Of a stretch of DNA of 64,000 nucleotides, positions 57,401 through 60,785 are shown piece by piece (position 1 is the first letter of the stretch; each line of letters begins with the position of its first letter). The stretch covers positions 77,001 through 141,000 of the forward strand of contig CAJQUW010003459.1 in assembly GCA_907163375.1 (NCBI GenBank), in the 5' to 3' direction. A program made the position numbers and the translations under genes. Below the pieces are notes generated by a model. It did not search any database and was not told where the DNA came from. It worked only from the letters and a program-made list of their open reading frames with translations. Source of the DNA: Prostheceraeus crozeri (Eukaryota; Platyhelminthes; Polycladida; Euryleptidae).

Positions 57401-59295
57401 GGAAATTAGTTCACTTGATGTTTTCACATCCTCTCCTCGGCATTCCTCACTGTATAGTGTATACATTGAATCGAATGTTAGTCTAGATAGCGATGTGTGT
57501 TTTGGTGTGTGCGAAGTGATATCACAGCACACACGCATATCTCACTGGCTTGGTGCCCTCTGCTGACAGCTTGTTGTTTGCCATTTCCAATAGCAAGCGA
57601 TACACGAATTATCCATTCGAAAAGGAGCAAGTTGTCTAATTCTGTGATGTGCCATTTCGATATTAAGGTTGCATCTAACTCTTCCTTTCTAGGAAACCGA
57701 AGCGCGCGCAGATGAATCTGATTCTGTGCTTGAAACAGTAATTTATGAGTTCAGATCTGACTCAGAGTCACGTTTCAATATGTCAAGAAGTACTGCGAAA
57801 CAAAAAGGTCTGAAATCGAATGTTTTGGAATTTATTCAAAAAGAATTTTATTAGGAATAAAATGAAAGCGATAGAATCTGCAACTCAGGAGCCCATTAGA
57901 AATGGCCGCAGCCCGGAGAACAATCTTTTCTGGAGAGCACATACAGTGACCATGATGACGCGAATAGTTTGACCATGAGAGCTGATTTCAGGGCAGAATG
58001 AAATTGAAACTTACATTACAAGAGAGGTAACAGCTCCAATTTTAATCGATCCTCTGAAGCGGTGGAAAGAAAGGTGTCTGCTTTACCCTTCTCTGTGTGA
58101 GGTAACACGCAGCTATCTCTGCGTTGCCATCAGAAAGACAATTAAAAAAGTAGTGATTTGATTTCAAAAAAGCGCACCTCACTTTCCCCAAAAGCGGTTG
58201 AAAAAAGTTCTATTTTTGTACGAAAATAGCAACCTGTGTGAGAAGCTTCATTCTGCATGAATGTATCAATATATGTTCATAATTTAATTGCCAGCAATTT
58301 CCTGCTATTCATATTTAGCGACTATTCTCAAAATTATGTATATTACTAATTTGAATAAATTGTCGAACGATTGATGTGATAGATTCCTGAAAAATGTGAC
58401 ATTTCTTTAGAATAGAAAATTGAAAATGAGTTGATTTTACAAAAAGTTCGAATCATCTGAATATTCGAATTTTTTCACACGAATTAATTCGGATCAAATT
58501 TTCTTAATTCACCCCAGCCCTATTGCATATCTGTTCATCTACTCTCTCCCATGGTGATCTCCGTAGCACAGTGATTAAGTGCTTGGCCTGGCGATCTTCT
58601 GGGCTAGAGGTCGAGTCCCGAAAGTGTCACTGGAAGTCGGCAGGAACGGAATCCGGACTAAAAGATCACAACGATCCAAATAAAGTCTGTCAACGAAGTT
58701 ACCCCTCAGTATGGGGAGCAGCGACGCAAAAATCAATCTTTCAATTTTCGCTGGACTAGAATATTTTCATATTCTTGACGTCAGATGCAAGATAAGTTAA
58801 CACAATGTACAAACACTGTCTGCTAATGTCATTCGCGGTTTTCCAGGAGAGTTGCGGATTGTTGAGGATTCTACAAATTCAACTATGGCAGAACGTCGAT
58901 AAGTAAGGAGAAATTGAGTCCAGGAAAGACGTAAAATATGCTCCCTCCAACCTCAACGAGACGAACATCTAACTCAGTTCAGAAGATCTGCTGATTAGCA
59001 GCTCACTTACCTTGACATACTTTCCAAGAGCTGAAACCGCTTGTCTGTTAAACGCACGTCGAATAGTGTCTGGCATTTTGAAGTCCTTTGGTACCAAAGG
59101 CTCAGGCTCCCATTCAGCCACCAGCTGGTCTTTCTCTTTCTGTGACAGTTCCTCACGATCACGAGGCTTCCATGAGCGCGCGTACATAATGTAGATGACG
59201 AAGAGGACAAGTCCAGCTTCTACCAGAAGATGATAACTCGGTGCCTGACACAAGGCATTGTACAAATCTCGGTAGATATTCACGTAATCTTGCAT
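14659..59295 (-). CDS. SPTLC1: Serine palmitoyltransferase subunit 1, seven coding exons (whole gene)
   Basis: This is the non-catalytic long-chain-base subunit 1 of serine palmitoyltransferase, the ER-membrane enzyme that condenses serine with palmitoyl-CoA in the first step of sphingolipid synthesis. It pairs with SPTLC2. Joining 59011-59295, 34557-34898, 27052-27264, 22128-22288, 21890-22067, 17942-18093 and 14659-14806 gives 1479 nt, 492 residues plus TAG; human SPTLC1 is 473. One membrane segment lies near residues 22-39. The [13 protein letters not shown] motif contains Cys145, equivalent to human Cys133, a site mutated in hereditary sensory neuropathy. The PLP-lysine position of SPTLC2 is Asn321 here, as expected for subunit 1. 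All six introns are GT-AG and phases agree (0,0,0,2,0,2). The family call rests on recalled human and fly sequences, not a search. A candidate AATAAA lies on the minus strand at 14198-14203. Confidence 0.95.
15492..17761 (+). mobile_element. hAT transposon, ZBED5/FAM200-like (Charlie-type)
   Basis: The termini CAGTGGTTCTCAAACTGG and TTTGAGAGCCACTG are classic hAT ends. The flanks CTACAGAC and TTATCGAC agree at 5 of 8 bases, so the insertion is old. It carries a degenerate transposase at 16019-17556. It sits near the right end of a pogo-like element inside intron 6 of SPTLC1, antisense to the gene. Confidence 0.8.
16019..17556 (+). pseudogene. hAT transposase pseudogene (ZBED5/FAM200 type)
   Basis: It starts [16 protein letters not shown], followed by a BED-like finger (CVLC, then [10 protein letters not shown]), the usual start of ZBED5/FAM200-family transposases. 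After frame shifts come [20 protein letters not shown], then a deletion of several tens of residues, HVRWLSKG, and the block at 16904-17284. It ends with the hATC dimerisation motif [11 protein letters not shown] and [18 protein letters not shown] before TGA at 17554-17556. An AATAAA follows near 17600. Multiple stops and shifts make it non-functional. Confidence 0.8.
17942..18093 (-). CDS. SPTLC1: SPTLC1 coding exon 6 (residues 394-443)
   Basis: The acceptor is ATCCTTCCAG|ATT and the donor CCAG|GTAATT, 152 nt. It encodes [22 protein letters not shown] through [14 protein letters not shown], the C-terminal small-domain segment that corresponds to the human stretch around SPAFHLQLEES to ALTQARY. 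Conservation is weaker than in the earlier exons, but phase, position and the ITVAR/YLP join to exon 7 fit the family. Confidence 0.9.
18246..18920 (+). mobile_element. LINE 3' fragment (RTE/CR1-like C-terminal domain)
   Basis: Across shifting plus-strand frames one reads [40 protein letters not shown] and [22 protein letters not shown]. This is the well-known C-terminal segment of non-LTR RT proteins (CVRSVLLYGSETW ... [11 protein letters not shown] ... GRRxVGRPKxTW). The RT core is missing. It sits 150 bp from SPTLC1 exon 6 and antisense to it. Confidence 0.75.
19480..19580. repeat. Short tandem repeat, unit near 31 bp
   Basis: Three imperfect units of the form CACTGACCACTTTCATCTGGAAAATG occur in a row, varying at several bases. 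Confidence 0.55.
19600..20332 (-). mobile_element. Penelope-like element, GIY-YIG end
   Basis: The minus-strand frame 19864-20244 reads [50 protein letters not shown] and [17 protein letters not shown], the C-terminal GIY-YIG endonuclease domain of Penelope-like retroelements. An open frame upstream ([13 protein letters not shown]) extends it to about 20330. Downstream, the stretch reading CCTGAAGATGATTGCTGGAT on the minus strand resembles the PLE terminal repeat. The RT domain is absent, so the copy is 5'-truncated. Confidence 0.75.
20345..21888. other. SPTLC1 intron 5 sequence, nothing recognised
   Basis: AT-rich intron without readable protein motifs or clear repeat ends. Open frames that overlap exon 5 on the plus strand are antisense shadows. 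Confidence 0.5.
21890..22067 (-). CDS. SPTLC1: SPTLC1 coding exon 5 (residues 334-393)
   Basis: The acceptor is CTTCCCATCAG|G and the donor GAG|GTGAGA. The first base completes the lysine codon split across a 60-nt intron (22068-22127), the shortest in the gene. It encodes the strongly conserved [20 protein letters not shown] followed by an amphipathic helical stretch ending ARLQEE. Confidence 0.95.
22128..22288 (-). CDS. SPTLC1: SPTLC1 coding exon 4 (residues 281-333)
   Basis: The acceptor is CTCCGTCAG|GTT and the donor GAA|GTAAGG, 161 nt, ending 2 nt into a codon. It encodes [24 protein letters not shown] and [13 protein letters not shown]. Asn321 occupies the position of the Schiff-base lysine of SPTLC2. 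The DESH pattern keeps the Asp and His that bind PLP in catalytic relatives; the human subunit has EESL there. The exon was found by reading the splice borders; no long open frame marks it. Confidence 0.93.
22649..23718. mobile_element. hAT-like MITE, about 1.07 kb
   Basis: The left end CAGGATTAGGACCGG pairs with the inverted right end CAGGGTTGGAACCGG, both followed by CCGGCC-rich and A-rich tracts. GTCCGCTT (22641-22648) and GTCTGCTT (23719-23726) match at 7 of 8 bases as an 8-bp target duplication, with a few extra bases on the right terminus. No coding content was found. It lies in intron 3 of SPTLC1. Confidence 0.65.
23741..24917. mobile_element. TIR element, about 1.18 kb, GGCCTGCCAC ends
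   Basis: CAGGCCTGCCAC at the left and GTGGCAGGCCTG at the right are perfect 12-bp inverted repeats, followed inward on both sides by AAAAAAGAGT-type repeats. TACTG abuts both ends. A minus-strand frame at 24036-24258 ([20 protein letters not shown], a Lys/Glu-rich coiled-coil-like segment) is the only coding-like content and I do not recognise it. A hAT-type assignment is tentative. Confidence 0.6.
25320..25900 (-). mobile_element. LINE 3' fragment (CR1/jockey-like)
   Basis: In several minus-strand frames one reads [19 protein letters not shown], then [31 protein letters not shown] and, near the end, ESNKDVIIT. This is the thumb/C-terminal pattern of CR1/jockey-like elements, close to the fragment at 10130-10800. 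Frameshifts throughout. It is probably part of the same insertion as 26572-26875. Confidence 0.6.
26050..26566. other. Insert between two LINE pieces, one hAT-like end
   Basis: The two LINE pieces flanking this stretch would be nearly contiguous in the element, yet they are separated by several hundred bp. At its right edge the sequence ends TGCCAACCCTG, the inverse of a hAT-like CAGGGTTGGCA terminus. I could not find the matching left end or a duplication. Confidence 0.35.
26567..26875 (-). mobile_element. LINE RT core fragment
   Basis: The minus strand encodes [19 protein letters not shown], then [19 protein letters not shown] and [15 protein letters not shown] motifs from the finger/palm including the YADD catalytic box. 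A frameshift separates the first two blocks. The fragment stops where hAT-like sequence begins. It is in the same orientation as SPTLC1, between exons 3 and 4. Confidence 0.75.
27052..27264 (-). CDS. SPTLC1: SPTLC1 coding exon 3 (residues 210-280)
   Basis: The acceptor is TTCCACAG|GGC and the donor AAG|GTAAGT, 71 codons in phase 0. It matches the family segment that carries [13 protein letters not shown], then an acidic or basic stretch, then [19 protein letters not shown] and the helix [15 protein letters not shown] fragment begins less than 200 bp downstream in the following intron. Confidence 0.95.
27328..27541 (-). repeat. tRNA-derived SINE, copy 1
   Basis: On the minus strand it has an A-box-like TAGCACAGTGGTTGCGTAC, a B-box-like AGGTCGAACCC, a shared body (GGAAGTCGGCAGGAAGGGCA, TCCGGACTACAAAGCACCAC) and an A-rich tail. 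It matches the copies at 27945-28128 and 58553-58740. Confidence 0.75.
27834..28128. repeat. hAT-like left terminus followed by SINE copy 2
   Basis: TAGGGCTGTGCGCGGTGCAC at 27834 is a typical hAT-like left end; its partner end was not found. From about 27945 to 28128 lies a minus-strand tRNA-derived SINE with A-box TGGCGCAGTGGTTAAGTGC, B-box AGGTCGAGTCCC and the body seen in copy 1. Confidence 0.65.
28567..29161 (+). mobile_element. MITE family M, copy C (perfect 8-bp duplication)
   Basis: It begins ACAGAATTAAATACTTTG and ends CTAATTCTGT, with about 45-bp imperfect inverted ends that carry CTTCGGTTT / AAACCGAAG. GTCCAACG flanks both sides (28559-28566 and 29162-29169), a perfect 8-bp duplication. 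The body matches copies A (57117-57728) and B (31609-32306). Open frames within it recur in all copies and look like chance frames. Confidence 0.85.
29170..31030. other. SPTLC1 intron 2, nothing recognised
   Basis: No gene or repeat terminus that I can support; short frames lack motifs. Confidence 0.45.
31028..32506. mobile_element. 0.78-kb TIR element, copy 2, split by MITE copy B
   Basis: It aligns in pieces with 5758-6538: 31028-31608 matches the first part and 32307-32506 the remainder (AATCTAGAGCGCGAATCAAA, TAGCGCACAGCCC). The gap in the alignment coincides exactly with MITE copy B and its target duplication, so the MITE inserted into this older element. Confidence 0.65.
31609..32306 (-). 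mobile_element. MITE family M, copy B (inverted, internally duplicated end)
   Basis: It begins CACAGAATCAGTTTCGTC and ends TTAATTCTGTG, opposite in orientation to copies A and C. ATAGGAGC (31601-31608) and ATATGAGC (32307-32314) match at 7 of 8 bases. At the left end the terminal unit (CACAGAAT, TCTGCGCG, CTTCGGCTTCCT, AAATGGCACATC) occurs twice in tandem at about 31609-31690 and 31690-31780, which makes this copy about 90 bp longer. Confidence 0.85.
32829..33233 (-). pseudogene. hAT transposase C-terminal (dimerisation) fragment
   Basis: The minus strand reads [40 protein letters not shown] and an acidic tail ending DDATTIK-like sequence before TGA at 32829. The first blocks match the hATC dimerisation pattern of ZNF862/KIAA1586-like transposases (ERGFSxxKRVKTxxRNRL ... 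LNALxxISxxGP). One in-frame TAA interrupts it at about 32964. The region is GC-richer than its surroundings. The N-terminal part of the protein is not visible. Confidence 0.6.
33848..33960. repeat. Penelope-like terminal-repeat fragment
   Basis: AATAAAAAATATGTACACAGCCGACG... through CAGACCCTTTCTCAAGGCAA resembles the terminal repeat of the PLE at 59940-60010 (GACGTTTCGCGTACCAGCCG, CTTTCTCAATGGCAA). It is followed by a simple ATTCAAATATTCAATT-rich stretch. No coding part remains. Confidence 0.5.
34557..34898 (-). CDS. SPTLC1: SPTLC1 coding exon 2 (residues 96-209)
   Basis: The acceptor is ATTTTGCAG|ATC and the donor CAG|GTAAGC, 342 nt in phase 0. It encodes the start of the aminotransferase fold: [11 protein letters not shown], the invariant [13 protein letters not shown] with Cys145, then [10 protein letters not shown] and [10 protein letters not shown]. 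This is the most conserved exon. The join to exon 1 needs no extra exon, because the spacing between EPEPLVP and ASYNYL is close to that in other SPTLC1 proteins. Confidence 0.95.
34899..36840. other. Start of SPTLC1 intron 1 side, nothing recognised
   Basis: The SPTLC1 exon 2 acceptor is at the left edge. No gene or repeat end recognised; a minus-strand frame at 35598-35780 has no motif. Confidence 0.45.
36842..38139 (-). mobile_element. LINE 3' half with Cys-rich insert and TAAG tail
   Basis: From 38139 downward it encodes [30 protein letters not shown] and [13 protein letters not shown] (RT palm with YADD). Then comes a Cys/His module ([23 protein letters not shown]) typical of a LINE group with an embedded zinc-ribbon-like insert, then [32 protein letters not shown] and [11 protein letters not shown]. 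One frameshift lies between 37597 and 37667. It ends in GTAAGTAAGTAAG, a microsatellite-like tail. It is 5'-truncated near 38140. It lies in intron 1 in sense orientation. Confidence 0.85.
38228..38342 (+). repeat. SINE-head repeat, left copy of a direct duplication
   Basis: ACTATGCAGACACGCA through CCCTGAAAGTGC recurs at 38875-38990 almost unchanged. It contains A-box-like GTGGGTAAGTGC and B-box-like GGAGTTGATCCC, a diverged relative of the tRNA-derived SINE head, but lacks the SINE body on its right. Confidence 0.65.
38875..39070 (+). repeat. tRNA-derived SINE copy (diverged subfamily)
   Basis: It has the same head as 38228-38342, here followed by the SINE body (TTGGAAGTTGGCAGAATGGG, CACAACGCGCTCCGGATAA). 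About 530 bp of unrelated DNA separates the two heads. Confidence 0.65.
39253..39322 (-). tRNA. tRNA-like sequence, probably a tRNA pseudogene
   Basis: The minus strand reads GGCTCTTAGCTCAGATGGTA, GAGCG, an anticodon-loop candidate TTGATAA (GAT, Ile), then GGAGGTTCGAATCC and AACAGCC. The acceptor ends pair at 6 of 7 positions, and the D-stem GCTC/GAGC and T-loop are clear. The anticodon and T stems pair poorly, so it is probably not functional. It could also be a SINE head. Confidence 0.45.
39330..41644. other. Intron 1 sequence, little recognised
   Basis: CAGGGTGCGGCATAAAACCG at about 39970 resembles the end of a DNA transposon, but no partner end was found. No coding motif elsewhere. Confidence 0.4.
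41653..43915 (+). mobile_element. P-superfamily DNA transposon with perfect 8-bp duplication
   Basis: The termini CAGGGAATTATA and TATAATTCCCTG are inverted, with a second match inward (CGGGAAGAACAAC / GTTGTTCTTCCCG). GGTTCTCA lies at 41645-41652 and again at 43916-43923: a perfect 8-bp target duplication as made by P elements. The left terminus is tandemly duplicated (CAGGGAATTATAT then CAGGGAATTATAG). It encodes a THAP plus P-type transposase (41969-43400). 2,263 bp, in SPTLC1 intron 1, antisense to the gene. Confidence 0.9.
41969..43420 (+). pseudogene. P-element (THAP9-like) transposase, broken
   Basis: An open frame of 448 codons (41969-43315) starts [18 protein letters not shown], the first zinc ligands of a THAP domain. 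The THAP centre ([20 protein letters not shown]) is read in another frame between about 42057 and 42145, after which the original frame resumes with [10 protein letters not shown]; two compensating frameshifts are implied. Residues from about 305 on carry the P-transposase core ([54 protein letters not shown]). After TAA at 43313 the same frame continues [20 protein letters not shown], so the stop is premature. The C-terminal part is deleted. Confidence 0.85.
43924..46050. other. Intron 1 sequence, nothing recognised
   Basis: No supported gene or repeat end; the short frames lack motifs. Confidence 0.45.
46060..46670 (+). mobile_element. Tc1/mariner transposase remnant
   Basis: VTDESR at 46148 is the second-D region. 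[12 protein letters not shown] follows, then [18 protein letters not shown] at about 46341, the hallmark SPDLNPIEHLW of Tc1/mariner (DD34E type), in a different frame. [10 protein letters not shown] and later pieces follow. TTTTTTGTCACGCAGTATA near 46650-46668 looks like the right terminal repeat next to a TA. The left end is not found and the copy is broken by several frameshifts. Confidence 0.65.
47032..51111 (-). mobile_element. 4.1-kb THAP/P-type transposon, GATCC-rich ends
   Basis: The left end CACGGATT and inverted right end CAAGGATT lie inside GCATAATC (47024-47031) and GCATAGTC (51112-51119), an 8-bp duplication with 7 matches. Both ends carry CCGAG and then GGATCCGG/GATCCCGG blocks in inverted orientation. 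The middle holds minus-strand THAP transposase pieces (48436-49348). P superfamily is the best fit (THAP domain, 8-bp duplication), but hAT-like ends are not excluded. Confidence 0.55.
48436..49348 (-). pseudogene. THAP domain-containing P-type transposase, broken
   Basis: The N-terminus at 49348 reads [35 protein letters not shown] and [12 protein letters not shown]: a complete-looking THAP zinc domain (C2CH). Then [20 protein letters not shown] and, in a shifted frame, [20 protein letters not shown], the DDE-core signature of P/THAP9 transposases. The last part, [20 protein letters not shown] to KLMLFRGK, matches their C-terminus. Frameshifts separate the blocks and much of the middle is missing. 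Confidence 0.75.
51631..52801. repeat. hAT-like termini cluster
   Basis: AAGTGATTCTCAACTGGGGT at about 51634 resembles a Charlie-type hAT left end with no partner found. A second pair, CAGGGGTGGACCG (51929 on) and CGGCCCAACCCTG (52789-52801), could bound an 870-bp element, but its flanks do not give a clean duplication. TGTCACA repeats fill the right side. Confidence 0.4.
53434..54219 (-). mobile_element. Penelope-like fragment between inverted arms
   Basis: Arms of about 112 bp at 53434-53545 and 54108-54219 are inverted copies at roughly 80% identity by eye (shared GCTGATTGTT, CAATATTTCGGA, AAGTTAAAAAGACTAAGC). Between them the minus strand reads [14 protein letters not shown] and [15 protein letters not shown], then [14 protein letters not shown] and [18 protein letters not shown] in a shifted frame. 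These are the linker and GIY-YIG endonuclease of a Penelope-like element. The RT is absent. Confidence 0.75.
54421..54450. repeat. (GAT)10 microsatellite
   Basis: Ten uninterrupted GAT units, non-coding context in intron 1. Confidence 0.95.
54451..56810. other. Intron 1 sequence, nothing recognised
   Basis: AT-rich; no coding motif or repeat terminus that I can support. Confidence 0.45.
56817..56990. repeat. TTCACGAACTTCGA motif array with GAAA hairpin
   Basis: TTCACGAACTTCRA occurs at 56817, 56901 and 56973. An inverted copy at 56886-56896 pairs perfectly over 11 bp with 56901-56911, leaving a GAAA loop. Confidence 0.6.
57117..57728 (+). mobile_element. MITE family M, copy A
   Basis: It begins CACAGAATTAAATATTTTG and ends CTGATTCTGTG, with CTTCGGTTT / AAACCGAAG inside the inverted ends. 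CCTGAAAC (57109-57116) and CTTGAAAC (57729-57736) match at 7 of 8 bases. The body is very similar to copy B (inverted) and copy C. Non-coding. Confidence 0.85.
57737..58552. other. Intron 1 sequence, nothing recognised
   Basis: No supported gene or repeat end. Confidence 0.4.
58553..58740 (+). repeat. tRNA-derived SINE, best copy
   Basis: Its head has A-box TAGCACAGTGATTAAGTGC and B-box AGGTCGAGTCCCG spaced as in a tRNA, followed by the body AGTGTCACTGGAAGTCGGCA, AATCCGGACTAAAAGATCAC. It is intronic, antisense to SPTLC1, 270 bp from exon 1. Confidence 0.75.
59011..59295 (-). CDS. SPTLC1: SPTLC1 coding exon 1 (residues 1-95)
   Basis: The exon begins at ATG (59293-59295) reading [11 protein letters not shown] and ends AAG|GTAAGT. 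It encodes the lumenal N-terminus, the single transmembrane helix ([17 protein letters not shown]) and the conserved linker [15 protein letters not shown] lies 4 nt before the ATG (59300-59302) after a T-rich run, and another AG directly abuts the ATG, so a 5'-UTR intron is likely and the true transcription start lies further upstream. The reading frame stays open 20 codons upstream to another ATG, but that stretch has no family resemblance. Confidence 0.9.
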
Positions 59296-59846
59296 CTGAC
59301 TGCAAAGTGATATGACATGATTTAATTTATGATGAAATCTAAGGGTAAATACCATGAGTTAAAGCTCTGCAATCAGCAGATATCGACACCATTCGAATCG
59401 TGGTATACACTTCAAGATGATGATGAAGGTATGCATGTTTAAAATTTCTTTCTTTTTCGAGCAGGTTGAGATTATAGTAGGCTTTATCGGATTCGATTTA
59501 ATTGACCAGTCGAAGGGAGGATTCGATTCAAATTCAACTGAGAAGACACAAGAGTCATGACAAGCTATTGATGATGTGTGTAGGTATAAGTCAAGCATAT
59601 GTGAATGTAGTTTATTCTACGTTTGTGGCTGAAAGTAATCCGGGCTAAAAGTGTCTTGCACACAGTGGATACTCTTTTGTGTCATTTAATCTAGTTACTT
59701 GGGACTGCCAACGTGCTTAAGATAATTGAAAGTCCAAACTTCGCACCTTATTAGGAGCTTGCGACACTGGTGCATGATCTCATTGAAATACCTCTCGAGC
59801 TTGCAAATAACCTGAGCGACTCGAAAATGCAAATCAATTGTCCTAG

Positions 59847-60772
59847 TTGATGGATTTCGTCGGGAGGTTCATAATATGAGAAAAACAATAATTTGTGGTT
59901 AGTCTCTCCCCAATACTTATTTTCCAATATGCGAGTGTTTTGAATAAAAAAGGCAGATGTTATGCGCCAGACGTTTCGCGTACCAGCCGCTTTCTCAATG
60001 GCAAAAATCTATTAAAATTTTACAAATCGAGTATATATAAGAATTGCTAAAAACATGATGCCAGTTCGTGACGACGATTTAGAGCCGGCTTCATTTGTGC
60101 AATCAATTGTGATTCGCTGATGCTGGTTTTGACAGGGCAATCTAAAATTCGCAGTATGCTGACGTCAAAGTCTTCAATATTGTTCGCGGCACATTTCAAG
60201 CAGTGATCAGCCAAGGCACTTGCTGTGTCTCCATTCACGATGCTTCTGCGATGTTCATTAAATCTCAACCGAGATGGGCGTGAAGATTTACCTATGTAAC
60301 TAGAAGAACAAAAATGACAAATAAAACTGATAAACTACAAAAGTTCTAGTTACATAGGTAAATCTTCACGCCCATCTCGGTTGAGATTTAATGAAACATC
60401 GCAGAAGCATCGTGAATGGAGACACAGCAAGTGCCTTGGCTGATCACTGCTTGAAATGTGCCGCGAACAATATTGAAGACTTTGACGTCAGCATACTGCG
60501 AATTTTAGATTGCCCTGTCAAAACCAGCATCAGCGAATCACAATTGATTGCACAAATGAAGCCGGCTCTAAATCGTCGTCACGAACTGGCATCATGTTTT
60601 TAGCAATTCTTATATATACTCGATTTGTAAAATTTTAATAGATTTTTGCCATTGAGAAAGCGGCTGGTACGCGAAACGTCTGGCGCATAACATCTGCCTT
60701 TTTTATTCAAAACACTCGCATATTGGGAGAAAAAAGTATTGGGGAGAGACTAACCACAAATTATTGTTTTTC
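59847..60772. mobile_element. Palindromic Penelope-like insertion (two GIY-YIG ends head to head)
   Basis: Arms 59878-60305 (minus) and 60344-60772 (plus) are inverted copies about 99% identical by eye, separated by a 38-bp unique spacer. Each reads outward: SYIGKSSRPSRLRFNEHRRS (GIY-YIG endonuclease with YIG and R..EH), then CLKCAANNIEDFDVSILRIL, IAQMKPALNRRHEL and a stop, then the terminal repeat. TCAATTGTCCTAG flanks the whole unit at 59834-59846 and 60773-60785, a 13-bp target duplication. Only the left arm has an extra 31 bp (59847-59877), like the short extension known at one end of Penelope copies. No RT is present. Confidence 0.85.
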
Positions 60773-60785
60773 TCAATTGTCCTAG

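Noticed and set aside
34899-59010. A missing SPTLC1 exon between exons 1 and 2
   Set aside because: Exon phases join cleanly and the protein length and motif spacing fit the family without it.
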